This document shows, one piece after another, positions 34,774 to 42,387 of a DNA stretch of 64,000 bases (the stretch's first letter is position 1; each line of letters begins with the position of its first letter). The notes under the pieces are model-generated. The model was not told where the DNA came from. It worked only from the letters and a program-made list of their open reading frames with translations, and searched no databases. Made by a program: the position numbers and the translations under genes. The stretch is from Nonomuraea terrae (lineage in GTDB: Bacteria; Actinomycetota; Actinomycetes; Streptosporangiales; Streptosporangiaceae): the NCBI RefSeq assembly GCF_004348995.1, contig NZ_SMKQ01000012.1, forward strand, positions 1-64,000, read 5' to 3'.

Positions 34774-35048
34774 GCACCAACGACGACCACCTCGACGCCA
34801 ACGCGGCGGGCGGGGCGCTGCGCGAGCTCTTCAGCGTCGACCTCACCGCGGCCGGCACCTTGTGTGCCACCTGCGCGCACAGCTTCACCTTCGCGGAGGC
34901 GCTTCTTTACGCGCGGGCCCCCGGTCTGGTGGGCCGCTGCCCGGCCTGCGGAGAGGTCGTGTTCCGCCTGGTCCGCGGGCCCGGCCGGGCCTGGCTCGAC
35001 CTGCGCGGCAGCACCTGTCTCGCCATCCGCATGCCTGAGGGGCGTTGA
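34770..35048 (+). CDS. DUF6510-type zinc-ribbon protein, copy B
   Basis: This 92-residue protein overlaps the reductase stop by ATGA. AAGTLCATCAHSFTFAEA and GRCPACGEVVFRLVR give two CxxC knuckles, and AWLDLRGSTCLAI closes it as WLDISGS does in copy A. It is the third member of the copy-B cassette. It remains intact although its upstream partner has a stop codon, which could affect its translation through lost coupling. Confidence 0.8.
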   Translation: MSTNDDHLDANAAGGALRELFSVDLTAAGTLCATCAHSFTFAEALLYARAPGLVGRCPACGEVVFRLVRGPGRAWLDLRGSTCLAIRMPEGR

Positions 35049-35190
35049 GATGTGCGCGATGGGAGTGGATGTGATGTGCGAGGATCCGGCCGACGGCGCA
35101 TGGGGTGGTTGAGGCGTCGATCCCGATGGCCTTCATGGGCCGCGGAGCGGCCCGGCTTCGAGTGGGTGGTGTGCATCCGCCTGCGTAAGG

Positions 35191-36885
35191 TCAGGCGTCA
35201 GTGCTGCCGGCTTCATGTCCTGGCTGCAGGTGTGGATATTTCATGTCGAAGGCGGGCCGCTCGGACCTGATCCGGGGCAGCGAAGAGAAATTGTGCCGCG
35301 GCGGCGGGCAGGACGTGGCCCACTCCAGCGAGTTGCCGAACTCCCAAGGGTCGTCGACCGTCACCTTGGCCGCCACCCGGGACGTGCGCCAGATGTTGAA
35401 GAGGAACACCAGCGTGGAGGCGCCCAGCAAGAACGAGCCGACCGAGGAGATCATGTTCAGGTCGGTGAACCCGTCGGCCGAGCCGTAGTCAGCATAGCGG
35501 CGTGGGAACCCGATCGCCCCGAGCCAGAACTGCACCAGGAACGTCGCCTCGAAGCCGATGAACAGCGGCCAGAAGTGCAGCTTGCCGAGCCGGTCGTTGA
35601 GCATCTTGCCGGTCATCTTCGGCCACCAGAAGTAGAACCCGGCGAACATCGCGAAGACCACCGTGCCGAAGACGACGTAGTGGATATGGGCCACCACGAA
35701 GTAGGTGTCGCTGACGTGGAAGTCGAGCGGCGGCGAGGCCAGAATAACGCCGGTCAGGCCACCGATGAGGAACGTGACCAGGAAGCCGATGCAGAACAGC
35801 ATGGGCGACTCGAACGACAGGTGGCCGCGCCACATGGTGCCGATCCAGTTGAAGAACTTCACACCAGTGGGCACGGCGATGAGAAAGCTCGTCATCGAGA
35901 AGAACGGCAACAGCACCTGGCCCGTGACGAACATGTGGTGCGCCCACACGGTCATGGACAGCCCGGCGATCGAGATGGTCGCCGCCACCAGGCCGATGTA
36001 GCCGAAGATCGGTTTGCGGCTGAAGACGGGGATGACCTCGGAGATGATGCCGAAGAACGGAACCGCGATGATGTACACCTCCGGGTGGCCGAAGAACCAG
36101 AACAGGTGCTGCCACAGCATGGCTCCGCCGGTCTCCGGGTCGTAGACGTGCGTGCCGAACTTACGGTCGATCTCCAGTGCCAGCAACGCGGCGGCGAGCG
36201 TGGGAAACGCCAGGAGCGCCATCAACGCCGTGAGCAGGGTGTTCCAGGTGAAGATCGGCATCCGGAACATCGTCATGCCGGGCGCCCGCATGCAGGTGAT
36301 GGTGGTGATGAAGTTGACCGACGTGAGGATCGTGCCCAGGCCGGACAGCACGAGCCCCATGATCCACAGATCGGCCCCGATTCCCGGGGTGAAGGTGGCG
36401 GTCGACAGCGGCGTGTAGGCGACCCAGCCGAAGGACGCCGCGCCGCCATCCGCGAAGAAGCCGCTGACCACCATCAGCCCGCCGAGCAAGAACATCCAAT
36501 AGCTGGCCGCGTTGAGGCGCGGGAAGGCCACGTCGGGCGCGCCGATCTGCAGCGGCATGATCACGTTCGCGAACCCGGCGAACAGCGGGGTCGCGAACAG
36601 CAGAAGCATGATGGTGCCATGGATGCTGAACAACTGGTTGTACTGCTCGCGCGTGACGAACTGCAACCCCGGTCCGTACAGCTCTGCCCTTATCACCATC
36701 GCAAGCAGGCCGGCGAATAGAAAGAAACTGAACGACGTGGCGAGGTAGAGGTAACCGATCACTTTGTGGTCGGTCGTGGTCAACCAGGAAACGACCATTC
36801 GTCCGGCGCCGCTCTGCCCGCGTGGCACAGGCATAGGCCGATCCCGACGAGGCTCGGTCCTAGCCATATACATATCTCCTGCCAC
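35191..36885 (-). CDS. ctaD: cytochrome c oxidase subunit I (orphan)
   Basis: This 564-residue membrane protein has a complete COX1 core. [20 protein letters not shown] and [20 protein letters not shown] hold a heme a ligand region. [20 protein letters not shown] holds CuB His and Tyr, and [10 protein letters not shown] holds two CuB histidines. [20 protein letters not shown] holds heme ligands. No ctaC, ctaE or other subunit is near, so it must assemble with chromosomal subunits. A decayed fragment of a second ctaD lies at 38179-38455. The orphan probably changes respiratory oxidase composition under stress, which is inference. Confidence 0.95.
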   Translation of the reverse strand: MAGDMYMARTEPRRDRPMPVPRGQSGAGRMVVSWLTTTDHKVIGYLYLATSFSFFLFAGLLAMVIRAELYGPGLQFVTREQYNQLFSIHGTIMLLLFATPLFAGFANVIMPLQIGAPDVAFPRLNAASYWMFLLGGLMVVSGFFADGGAASFGWVAYTPLSTATFTPGIGADLWIMGLVLSGLGTILTSVNFITTITCMRAPGMTMFRMPIFTWNTLLTALMALLAFPTLAAALLALEIDRKFGTHVYDPETGGAMLWQHLFWFFGHPEVYIIAVPFFGIISEVIPVFSRKPIFGYIGLVAATISIAGLSMTVWAHHMFVTGQVLLPFFSMTSFLIAVPTGVKFFNWIGTMWRGHLSFESPMLFCIGFLVTFLIGGLTGVILASPPLDFHVSDTYFVVAHIHYVVFGTVVFAMFAGFYFWWPKMTGKMLNDRLGKLHFWPLFIGFEATFLVQFWLGAIGFPRRYADYGSADGFTDLNMISSVGSFLLGASTLVFLFNIWRTSRVAAKVTVDDPWEFGNSLEWATSCPPPRHNFSSLPRIRSERPAFDMKYPHLQPGHEAGSTDA

Positions 36886-37487
36886 TGGACACGCTAAGGG
36901 GATCTCAGCCGGTTTTCCCCGCCCACTGTGTCGCCAACCGATCCGGGTGTGCCGGTTCCTTCACAAGTCCCGTACGGCGCCGGCCGCTCATGAACCATGA
37001 ATGCCTGGCCGAGGGTGAAGTTCGTCCGTAATGGCACGCCCAAGGATCGGTCATGTGATTGCCATCCGGGAATCTCTTGAGTTCCTCCCGCCGGCGGTCA
37101 GGCAGCTCAGGAGCAAGCCGTTCCATCTCTCGTCCTGCGCGAGCACCTCGATTTCAGGCTGATTCTGAGACAGAATTTGCGCCCCAGGTAATGACGCCTG
37201 AGCCGATGGGGCTGGGGCCGACTTCGGGAACCGCCGACGACACGCACACGCAGACATTTTGCCAACGGTCGAAGCTCCCGTATCCCACACTAGAGCTACA
37301 GGTGCGCCGTGGATGATACGTTCGGCGGACGACCGTTTCGTTTCGCAGAACGACAAGCGTCTACGCCTTTTCAGGAGAAGAGAAGGCGGGGAATCGGCTT
37401 TGCGGGATTCCGACCCGCGATCGTGCGAAGACAACGAGGCAGAGCGAAGCGCGGAAAACGTCACCAACTGCGAGAGGGGATCGCAGC
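36886..37487. other. no supported gene
   Basis: This is a 602-bp divergent gap between ctaD and the RclC-like gene. No regulon palindrome with GGAC-6bp-GTCC arms was seen. Short frames are unconvincing. Confidence 0.4.
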
Positions 37488-37955
37488 ATGGGAACATGTC
37501 GCGCCACAGCCGACCGCATCCAATGCGCGGCCGCTGTGACACTGAGATACGGGCTGGTGCTCAACCTGCTGCTGATCGGGCGGCTCAAGTTCGAGGACTA
37601 CGAGGTGGACAACATCCGTCCACTGCTCGTTGCCAGCCCTCCGTTCAGCCGTCTGGCTCGAAGATACGGTGAACGAAGGCTCGCCAGGTTCATCGGCGTC
37701 AGCGAAATCCTGATCGGTGCGCTGATCGCTGCCCGACCGCTGGCTCCCAAAGCCTCCGCGCTCGGTAGCCTTGCCGCTACGGGGATGTTCGCCACCACGT
37801 TGAGCTTCCTGGCCACCACACCGGAAGCATGGCACCAACGCCGAACGGAACCCAAGCTGTCCCCCGCCGGACAGTTTCTGATCAAGGACATCGTGCTGCT
37901 GGGAGCGGCACTCTTCACAGTCGCGGAATCTCTGCGGAATATCCGACAGCTCTGA
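37488..37955 (+). CDS. DUF417 / RclC-like inner-membrane protein
   Basis: This 155-residue protein with about four hydrophobic segments is preceded by GAGAGGGGAT. LRYGLVLNLLLIGRLKFEDY, then IRPLLVASPPFSRL, FIGVSEILIGALIAARPLAP, ATGMFATTLSFLATTPEAW and GQFLIKDIVLLGAALF, are the signature of the DUF417 (YkgB/RclC) family. In E. coli RclC belongs to the rcl operon induced by reactive chlorine. Its function there is poorly understood. Its presence with Msr and MsrP-like genes supports a reactive-chlorine theme for the island. Confidence 0.88.
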   Translation: MGTCRATADRIQCAAAVTLRYGLVLNLLLIGRLKFEDYEVDNIRPLLVASPPFSRLARRYGERRLARFIGVSEILIGALIAARPLAPKASALGSLAATGMFATTLSFLATTPEAWHQRRTEPKLSPAGQFLIKDIVLLGAALFTVAESLRNIRQL

Positions 37956-38178
37956 CGCCCCGCGGCACGCCGACGCCGGGATCGACCGTCGCCCTGCCCA
38001 GCGGCGGCACACGGCTGATCATCAGCACCTCGCTGGCCACAGAGGCCATCAGGCGGCACCGCCCACTTCGACTGGGCGGCGAGCCTGAAACTTCCCCGTG
38101 CCCGTCATTGGGGCAGGCGGGGTCGGGTCCCCGCGGTGGCCGCACCCACCACGGGCACGGCAGCCCGAGAAAGGGACG

Positions 38179-38455
38179 ATGATGAGCGACCGGTCGGCCC
38201 TGGATCCCCGCCGGCGAGGGAGGAAGGGCGACCACACGTCCAGCAGGCCGTGTCCTGGTCGCCTGGCTGACCACGACCGGCCACAAGGGTGATCAGGACC
38301 TTTACCTGATCACGTCAGTGGTCCTTTTTCTGATCGGCGGCATGTTCGCGCTGGTGATGCGGGCCGAATTCGCCCGGCCCGGACTGCAGTCCGTGACGAA
38401 CCAGCTGTTCACCACACACGGCACGATCATGCTCTTCCCTGTTCGCGACTCCGCT
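38179..38455 (+). pseudogene. ctaD: N-terminal remnant of a second ctaD
   Basis: VLVAWLTTTGHKGDQDLYLI, MFALVMRAEFARPGLQSVT and LFTTHGTIML correspond to [38 protein letters not shown] and [12 protein letters not shown] of the intact gene at 35191-36885. A frameshift separates an ATG start at 38179 from this part, and [10 protein letters not shown] continues in another frame after 38440. The rest of COX1 is missing. Confidence 0.8.
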
Positions 38456-38479
38456 GTTCGCCGGCTGCACCAACTCGGG

Positions 38480-38700
38480 TGGCGCGAGGTCATCCGGATC
38501 GCCCACGACCTGGGCCTGGACCTCGATCAGTTCGAGAAGGAACTCATCTCGGCCGAGGTCACCGGCCGGGTGCATGACGACATGCTCGACGCCGAGCCCT
38601 TGAATATCACCGCCGTTCCTACGCTCCCCATCAACGGCTGGAGGCGCGTCGACCCGTCCGACGCGCAATCGCTGCTACGAGCGCTGACGACCGCGACCGA
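38480..38700 (+). pseudogene. DsbA-like thioredoxin-fold C-terminal fragment
   Basis: IRIAHDLGLDLDQFEKELIS and AEPLNITAVPTLPINGWRR resemble the C-terminal helix and cis-Pro region of DsbA-type or NhaA-fused thioredoxin domains (GTPTFFINGxR). The CxxC-bearing N-terminal half is absent. It is joined in frame to the ctaD remnant, a chance fusion of two fragments. No promoter or start of its own is visible. Confidence 0.6.
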
Positions 38701-38855
38701 CCCACCGGTCGCCGAGACAACGGATGCCGTAGTGGCCCCACGATCTACGGCCACCCACGACCGGGCAGGTGATTCGCCTGCCGCTTTCGTGGATCGCGAC
38801 TCACCGGACAACGCTTGCGTGCAGTCATCTGCGCGTAGCGGACTGAGGCAAATTT

Positions 38856-38871
38856 TGAACTAAAAAGTCCA
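38856..38871. promoter_or_regulatory. regulon palindrome (TetR operator candidate), site 14
   Basis: TGAACTAAAAAGTCCA has one arm mismatch and a variant core. It lies 62 bp before site 15. The pair is upstream of the TetR-like operon starting at 38998. Confidence 0.55.
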
Positions 38872-38933
38872 TATTATGTCGGGCCCGCAACCTGCCTACC
38901 TGCTGCCTAGGCGGGCACATGGAACCTGTCTAA

Positions 38934-38949
38934 CGGACTAAATAGTCCC
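38934..38949. promoter_or_regulatory. regulon palindrome (TetR operator candidate), site 15
   Basis: CGGACTAAATAGTCCC contains the perfect palindrome GGACTAAATAGTCC. It is 48 bp upstream of the preferred start at 38998. Confidence 0.78.
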
Positions 38950-38997
38950 ATGACCGTGGCAGAATACGTGAGCGGTTCGACTGGCCGGGAGGGATCG

Positions 38998-39447
38998 ATG
39001 AGGACATGCTTCGCGGAGGTCTTGGCCCGCGAAAGCGCTTCTCTGGCTGAAGTCACCGACGGGGTGATGCTGGCCAACTGGCGTCGCCGCGTCGTCAAGG
39101 AGCTCATGACCCCGCGATCACCGTACGCGTTGGCACTGCGACAATCGGGTGATGTGCCTGAGCGAGCCGACTTGCTCGATCGCTGGCGCGAGCTCATCGC
39201 CGAGACTTTGGAACGGTTGCTGAAGTCCGGCGCCACAGGGAACGCACTCTGCTCTTCCGCGCAGACTCCGAGGGCCGATATCGACGCCCAGAAGGCTGCT
39301 GTGCTGATTCTTGCGGCGCTTCATGGAGGCAGCACCCTGAGTCAGATCGCACGAGACCCTTGGCCTCTCAACGCCGCGCTCGACTTCGCGCTCGCGCCCT
39401 TTGCGGCAACCGAGGATGACGGCCCCACAAGGACGAGGAACGAGTAG
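38998..39447 (+). CDS. TetR-like protein consisting only of a ligand-binding domain
   Basis: This is a 149-residue protein. A start at 38998 (GGGAGG before it) is preferred over 38950, which would abut the operator. LLDRWRELIAETLERLLKSG and AAVLILAALHGGSTLSQIAR, then PLNAALDFALAP, are the C-terminal helices of YxaF/LmrA-type TetR proteins. No helix-turn-helix precedes them in any frame. A complete TetR gene follows 24 bp downstream. It may dimerise with full TetRs as an anti-repressor or effector sink, or be a truncated gene. Two palindromes sit upstream. Confidence 0.72.
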   Translation: MRTCFAEVLARESASLAEVTDGVMLANWRRRVVKELMTPRSPYALALRQSGDVPERADLLDRWRELIAETLERLLKSGATGNALCSSAQTPRADIDAQKAAVLILAALHGGSTLSQIARDPWPLNAALDFALAPFAATEDDGPTRTRNE

Positions 39448-39470
39448 CCCGATATCAGTAACATGAATGT

Positions 39471-40100
39471 GTGATGACGACCGCTGACTCGCAGACTGGC
39501 AGACGCCTGACGGCGCGCGGCGCAAAGACGCGGGCAAGGATCGTCGCCGCAGCAGCCGAGCTGATGTACGTCCAGGGAGTCGGGGATACCACGCTCGACG
39601 ACGTGCTCGCGGCGAGCGGAGTGAGCAAGTCGCAGTTGTACCACCATTTCGACGGCAAGGACGCACTCGTACGGGCCGTCATCGACCACGTGGGAGAACG
39701 CGTCATCGAGCGTGAGCGCGATGCCCTCGGCCACGTCTCGACGATCGCAGGCCTGCGACGCTGGCGGGATTCCTTGGTCCAGAACAACGCCCTTCGGCAT
39801 GGCGCCTACGGCTGTGCACTCGGCTCGCTGGCCTCCGAGGTCACCGATCATGACACTCTCGCGCGCCAAGCCCTGTCCAACCTGTTCACCGAATGGCAGG
39901 GACTGCTGGCAGGCGTGTTGCGCAGGCTTCAAGACAGTGGTGTGCTTGCGCCCGAGGCGTCGGTCGACCAACTGGCAACGGGGCTCATGGCAGCCCTCCA
40001 GGGCGGGTACATGCTGGCCCAGACTGCGCGCGATGTCACACCGATGGCAACCTCGGTTGACATGGCACTCGCGCACATCGAGAGCCTGTCTGCCGGTTGA
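39471..40100 (+). CDS. TetR/AcrR-family repressor, regulon regulator B
   Basis: This 209-residue protein begins at GTG or the adjacent ATG. HTH: ARGAKTRARIVAAAAELMYV and GVSKSQLYHHFDGKDALVRA. Ligand domain: GLRRWRDSLVQNNALRHGAY, then YGCALGSLASEVTDHD and LATGLMAALQGGYMLAQTAR. Close identity to regulator A along the whole length, especially the recognition helix (VSKSQLYxHF), predicts the same DNA target. The conserved cysteine in YGCALGS is a possible redox sensor. It is cotranscribed with the HTH-less TetR-like gene. Confidence 0.92.
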   Translation: MMTTADSQTGRRLTARGAKTRARIVAAAAELMYVQGVGDTTLDDVLAASGVSKSQLYHHFDGKDALVRAVIDHVGERVIERERDALGHVSTIAGLRRWRDSLVQNNALRHGAYGCALGSLASEVTDHDTLARQALSNLFTEWQGLLAGVLRRLQDSGVLAPEASVDQLATGLMAALQGGYMLAQTARDVTPMATSVDMALAHIESLSAG

Positions 40101-40354
40101 GTCCACGTTGCCGCCAGGCAATTGGAGCGGTGCATCCACTCACCAAGAGCTTGGATTTGGTGTCGGAGTTCGAGTCAGAGGGCAGTCCGTGAGTCAACTG
40201 CCCCTTTGATCGGTTGCGCTGCATGAGGAGGGCTGGTCACGGGCTCAGCGTCCACACCCCTTCCAGCTCGCGGAGCGCGCGGTTGGCCGCCGGGACGGAG
40301 CCGCCCGTTGACCCGGCCATCGACCGTAGTCCGGAGATAGCGTCGTCGTCGAGC

Positions 40355-40972
40355 TCACCAGTCGTCCAGCCCGTCTGGGTCATAGGAGTAGTCCAGCGAG
40401 ATTCCGGGTCGGATCTTGTGGAGGTCGGCCCGGCCCATCCGCAGCACCTCGAGTCTTACGCCGTGGTGCGCCCAGTCGAAGTCATCGACGACTGTCATTC
40501 CGAGACGTTTGGCAACAGCGAGGCTGCCGGCGTTCTGCGCCGGCGCCGCAACGAAGACCTCATCGACGTCGGCGGTAAGAAATGCCTGGTGTGCCAGAGC
40601 ATGCCCAATCTGGCCAGCCACACCGTGGCCACGGGCCTCGGGCCGCAGATGCCACCCCATCACAAGCTGGGGATCGCGCGGACTGAAGGGAAGCAGAGTC
40701 GCGCCGCCGAGGAGCCGGCCGTCGTCAGTCGCCTCCACTGCCCACAGACCCTGTGGCACAGGACTCCGTGACGACTGCAGCTCCCAGTCTCCCAACAACT
40801 CCCGCATCTCGGCGAGGTCACGCACAGGCTGTCGCCTGCCGATCGCCTTGGCAATTCTCGGGTCCCCGTAGATCTCGAACGCCCCTTGGGCATCTTCGGC
40901 AGACCAGGACCGCAAGATGAGGGTCGGAGTGACGATGCGCTCAGGCTCGATGGAGACGTGATGGTCGTCCAT
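40355..40972 (-). CDS. RimJ/RimL-type GNAT N-acetyltransferase
   Basis: This is a 205-residue protein; the ATG at 40972 is chosen because the upstream frame overlaps another gene and has no family sequence. TPTLILRSWSAEDAQGAFEI opens the GNAT domain. VMGWHLRPEARGHGVAGQIG carries the CoA loop. AVAKRLGMTVVDDFDWAHHG closes it. It lies four bases after the stop of the small GNAT gene at 40977-41327, so the two form an operon. It is a paralogue of the GNAT at 3592. Confidence 0.87.
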   Translation of the reverse strand: MDDHHVSIEPERIVTPTLILRSWSAEDAQGAFEIYGDPRIAKAIGRRQPVRDLAEMRELLGDWELQSSRSPVPQGLWAVEATDDGRLLGGATLLPFSPRDPQLVMGWHLRPEARGHGVAGQIGHALAHQAFLTADVDEVFVAAPAQNAGSLAVAKRLGMTVVDDFDWAHHGVRLEVLRMGRADLHKIRPGISLDYSYDPDGLDDW

Positions 40973-40976
40973 GATG

Positions 40977-41327
40977 TCAGCGCCCGCTGTTCGCGTCTCG
41001 TGCGGTGCGGGTGGCGGTGAAGGCCGAGCGGCTGGTGTCGACGGTGTCGTTCCACCCGGGATGGGCCCGGGCGTAGTCGGCAGCAAACCCGCAAGAGAAG
41101 CCAACCTTGGTCCGACTCCGGCTGAGGTCTTCCAGGGCATGGCGGGCCAGCGCCGAGGCGATGCCCCGATGCCGTTGGTCTGGGTCCACGTACGAGTGGG
41201 TGCGCGTGACCCGTCCGCCGGGCGTCTCGTAAGCCAGCGTGCCGTCGGCCCGGCCATCGGTCAGCGCCTCGTGGAGGCGGGTGGTCTCGTCCTTGCGCAC
41301 CTCAACGGCGGCTGGTGATGGCTCCAT
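40977..41327 (-). CDS. small GNAT N-acetyltransferase
   Basis: This is a 116-residue single-domain GNAT. VTRTHSYVDPDQRHRGIASA, with QRHRGIA as the acetyl-CoA loop, and VGFSCGFAADYARAHPGWND, are typical of YjdJ-like minimal acetyltransferases. A palindrome lies 63 bp upstream. It is divergent from the related gene at 41517, so the two share a regulatory region. Substrate unknown. Confidence 0.85.
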   Translation of the reverse strand: MEPSPAAVEVRKDETTRLHEALTDGRADGTLAYETPGGRVTRTHSYVDPDQRHRGIASALARHALEDLSRSRTKVGFSCGFAADYARAHPGWNDTVDTSRSAFTATRTARDANSGR

Positions 41328-41390
41328 GTTCTCTTCTCACCTCGTCAGTCTTCGGTCGGTGGCCCGAGCAGCCTTCCTCAAGGGCACCAA

Positions 41391-41406
41391 CGGACTATCA
41401 AGTCCA
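41391..41406. promoter_or_regulatory. regulon palindrome (TetR operator candidate), site 16
   Basis: CGGACTATCAAGTCCA has perfect GGAC and GTCC arms. It is 63 bp upstream of the minus-strand GNAT operon. Confidence 0.7.
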
Positions 41407-41452
41407 ACGTATGCTACTCAGGCCGTGCCTACGAGAATATAGACGCCGTAAC

Positions 41453-41468
41453 TGGACTTAATAGTCCG
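41453..41468. promoter_or_regulatory. regulon palindrome (TetR operator candidate), site 17
   Basis: TGGACTTAATAGTCCG matches the consensus save the last base. It is 48 bp upstream of the plus-strand GNAT gene. With site 16 it gives each divergent gene its own operator. Confidence 0.78.
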
Positions 41469-41516
41469 CTCAGAGTGTAGTGCGCGGTGTAACTACACGT
41501 TGGAAAGGGTGAGCCG

Positions 41517-41885
41517 ATGAGCAGCGAAGAACAGGTGCCGGTAACCGAGGCGCTGATGGACAACACCGATCAAGGCCGCTTTGAGCTCCACCGCGACGGC
41601 GACCTGGTCGGCTGGCTCTACTACACCCACCTGAAGCCCAACCGGTATGCCCTATTGCACACCGAGGTGGAGTCGAGTCATCGACACCAGGGCGTGGCGG
41701 GCGCGATGGTGCGGCAAGTGCTCGACGAGATCCGTGCCCGCGCAGGCACGATCACCGCTATCTGCCCCTTTGTGGCCGACTACCTCGCGCGAACGACCAC
41801 ATATGCCGATCTGATCGACGCCCGACACCCCGGCTACTCCGATCGTGCTGCTGCCGAGTCAGCGCGCGAGAAGGGCGGCGGCTGA
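41517..41885 (+). CDS. small GNAT N-acetyltransferase
   Basis: This is a 122-residue protein preceded by GAAAGGGTGAG. DGDLVGWLYYTHLKPNRYAL, VESSHRHQGVAGAMVRQVLD (HRHQGVA as CoA loop) and ITAICPFVADYLARTTTYAD fit the minimal GNAT fold. The end TTYADLIDARHPG matches the 27769 paralogue. It is controlled by its own palindrome. Such proteins may detoxify amines or chloramines by N-acetylation, but that is inference without direct support. Confidence 0.87.
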   Translation: MSSEEQVPVTEALMDNTDQGRFELHRDGDLVGWLYYTHLKPNRYALLHTEVESSHRHQGVAGAMVRQVLDEIRARAGTITAICPFVADYLARTTTYADLIDARHPGYSDRAAAESAREKGGG

Positions 41886-42170
41886 GACCACCAGACCGCG
41901 CCGCGCAGCAGCGCCGTCGCGGTCCTGCCGGGGCGCAGCACGCTGCTGCTCTACACCGACGGCCTGGTGGAAGTGCCCGGTGAGCACCTCGACATAGGGC
42001 CGGAACGACTGCGCCGCAGCGGCGCTCGTCTGGCCCGCGAGCCCCTCGAGGCCTTCTGCGACAAGCTGCTCACCCTGCCACCCATGCCGTGCAAGGACGA
42101 CATCGCCATGATCGCCGTGCGACTGCCCGGCATTCTGAGCCCCACGGCTCCGGAAGCGGGGTGTCAATAA
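41886..42170 (+). pseudogene. SpoIIE/PP2C-type phosphatase C-terminal fragment
   Basis: STLLLYTDGLVEVPGEHLDI, RSGARLAREPLEAFCDKLL and CKDDIAMIAVRLP form the last part of a SpoIIE-like serine phosphatase domain (LYTDGLxE, then DDIAxLAxR). There is no start, since the frame begins right after the GNAT stop, and the N-terminal two-thirds are missing. It is debris from a former sensor-phosphatase gene. Confidence 0.8.
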
Positions 42171-42257
42171 CGCTCGTGCCGTCTTTCCGCGAACCTGCCC
42201 AGCGACTCGCTCGTTATCTTGAGTTGTCAAGCGAACTGGCTGGCGATGACTGCCGGG

Positions 42258-42347
42258 CCATGATCTTTGACGGTGGAGATTGCCCGGCGGGCCGAACTCG
42301 TCGAAGGCGAAGGTCCGCTCGGAGCGGTGCATCAGGGCGTACTCCAT
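42258..42347 (-). mobile_element. IS630-type transposase fragment
   Basis: MHRSERTFAFDEFGPPGNLH resembles the catalytic VCxDEFGPLNLxPxPG stretch of IS630-family transposases. Only about 30 residues remain. It lies at the boundary between the stress island and the sugar-utilisation block. Confidence 0.5.
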
Positions 42348-42387
42348 CCAACCGGCACGAACCCGGTGATCGTTTCCGGTCACAGCA

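Noticed and set aside
38318-38863. Functional 181-residue fusion protein
   Set aside because: It joins a frameshifted COX1 piece to a DsbA-like tail by chance. Neither part retains catalytic elements.
38950-38997. ATG at 38950 as start of the TetR-like protein
   Set aside because: It abuts the palindrome and has no ribosome site. The ATG at 38998 has GGGAGG and a normal operator spacing.
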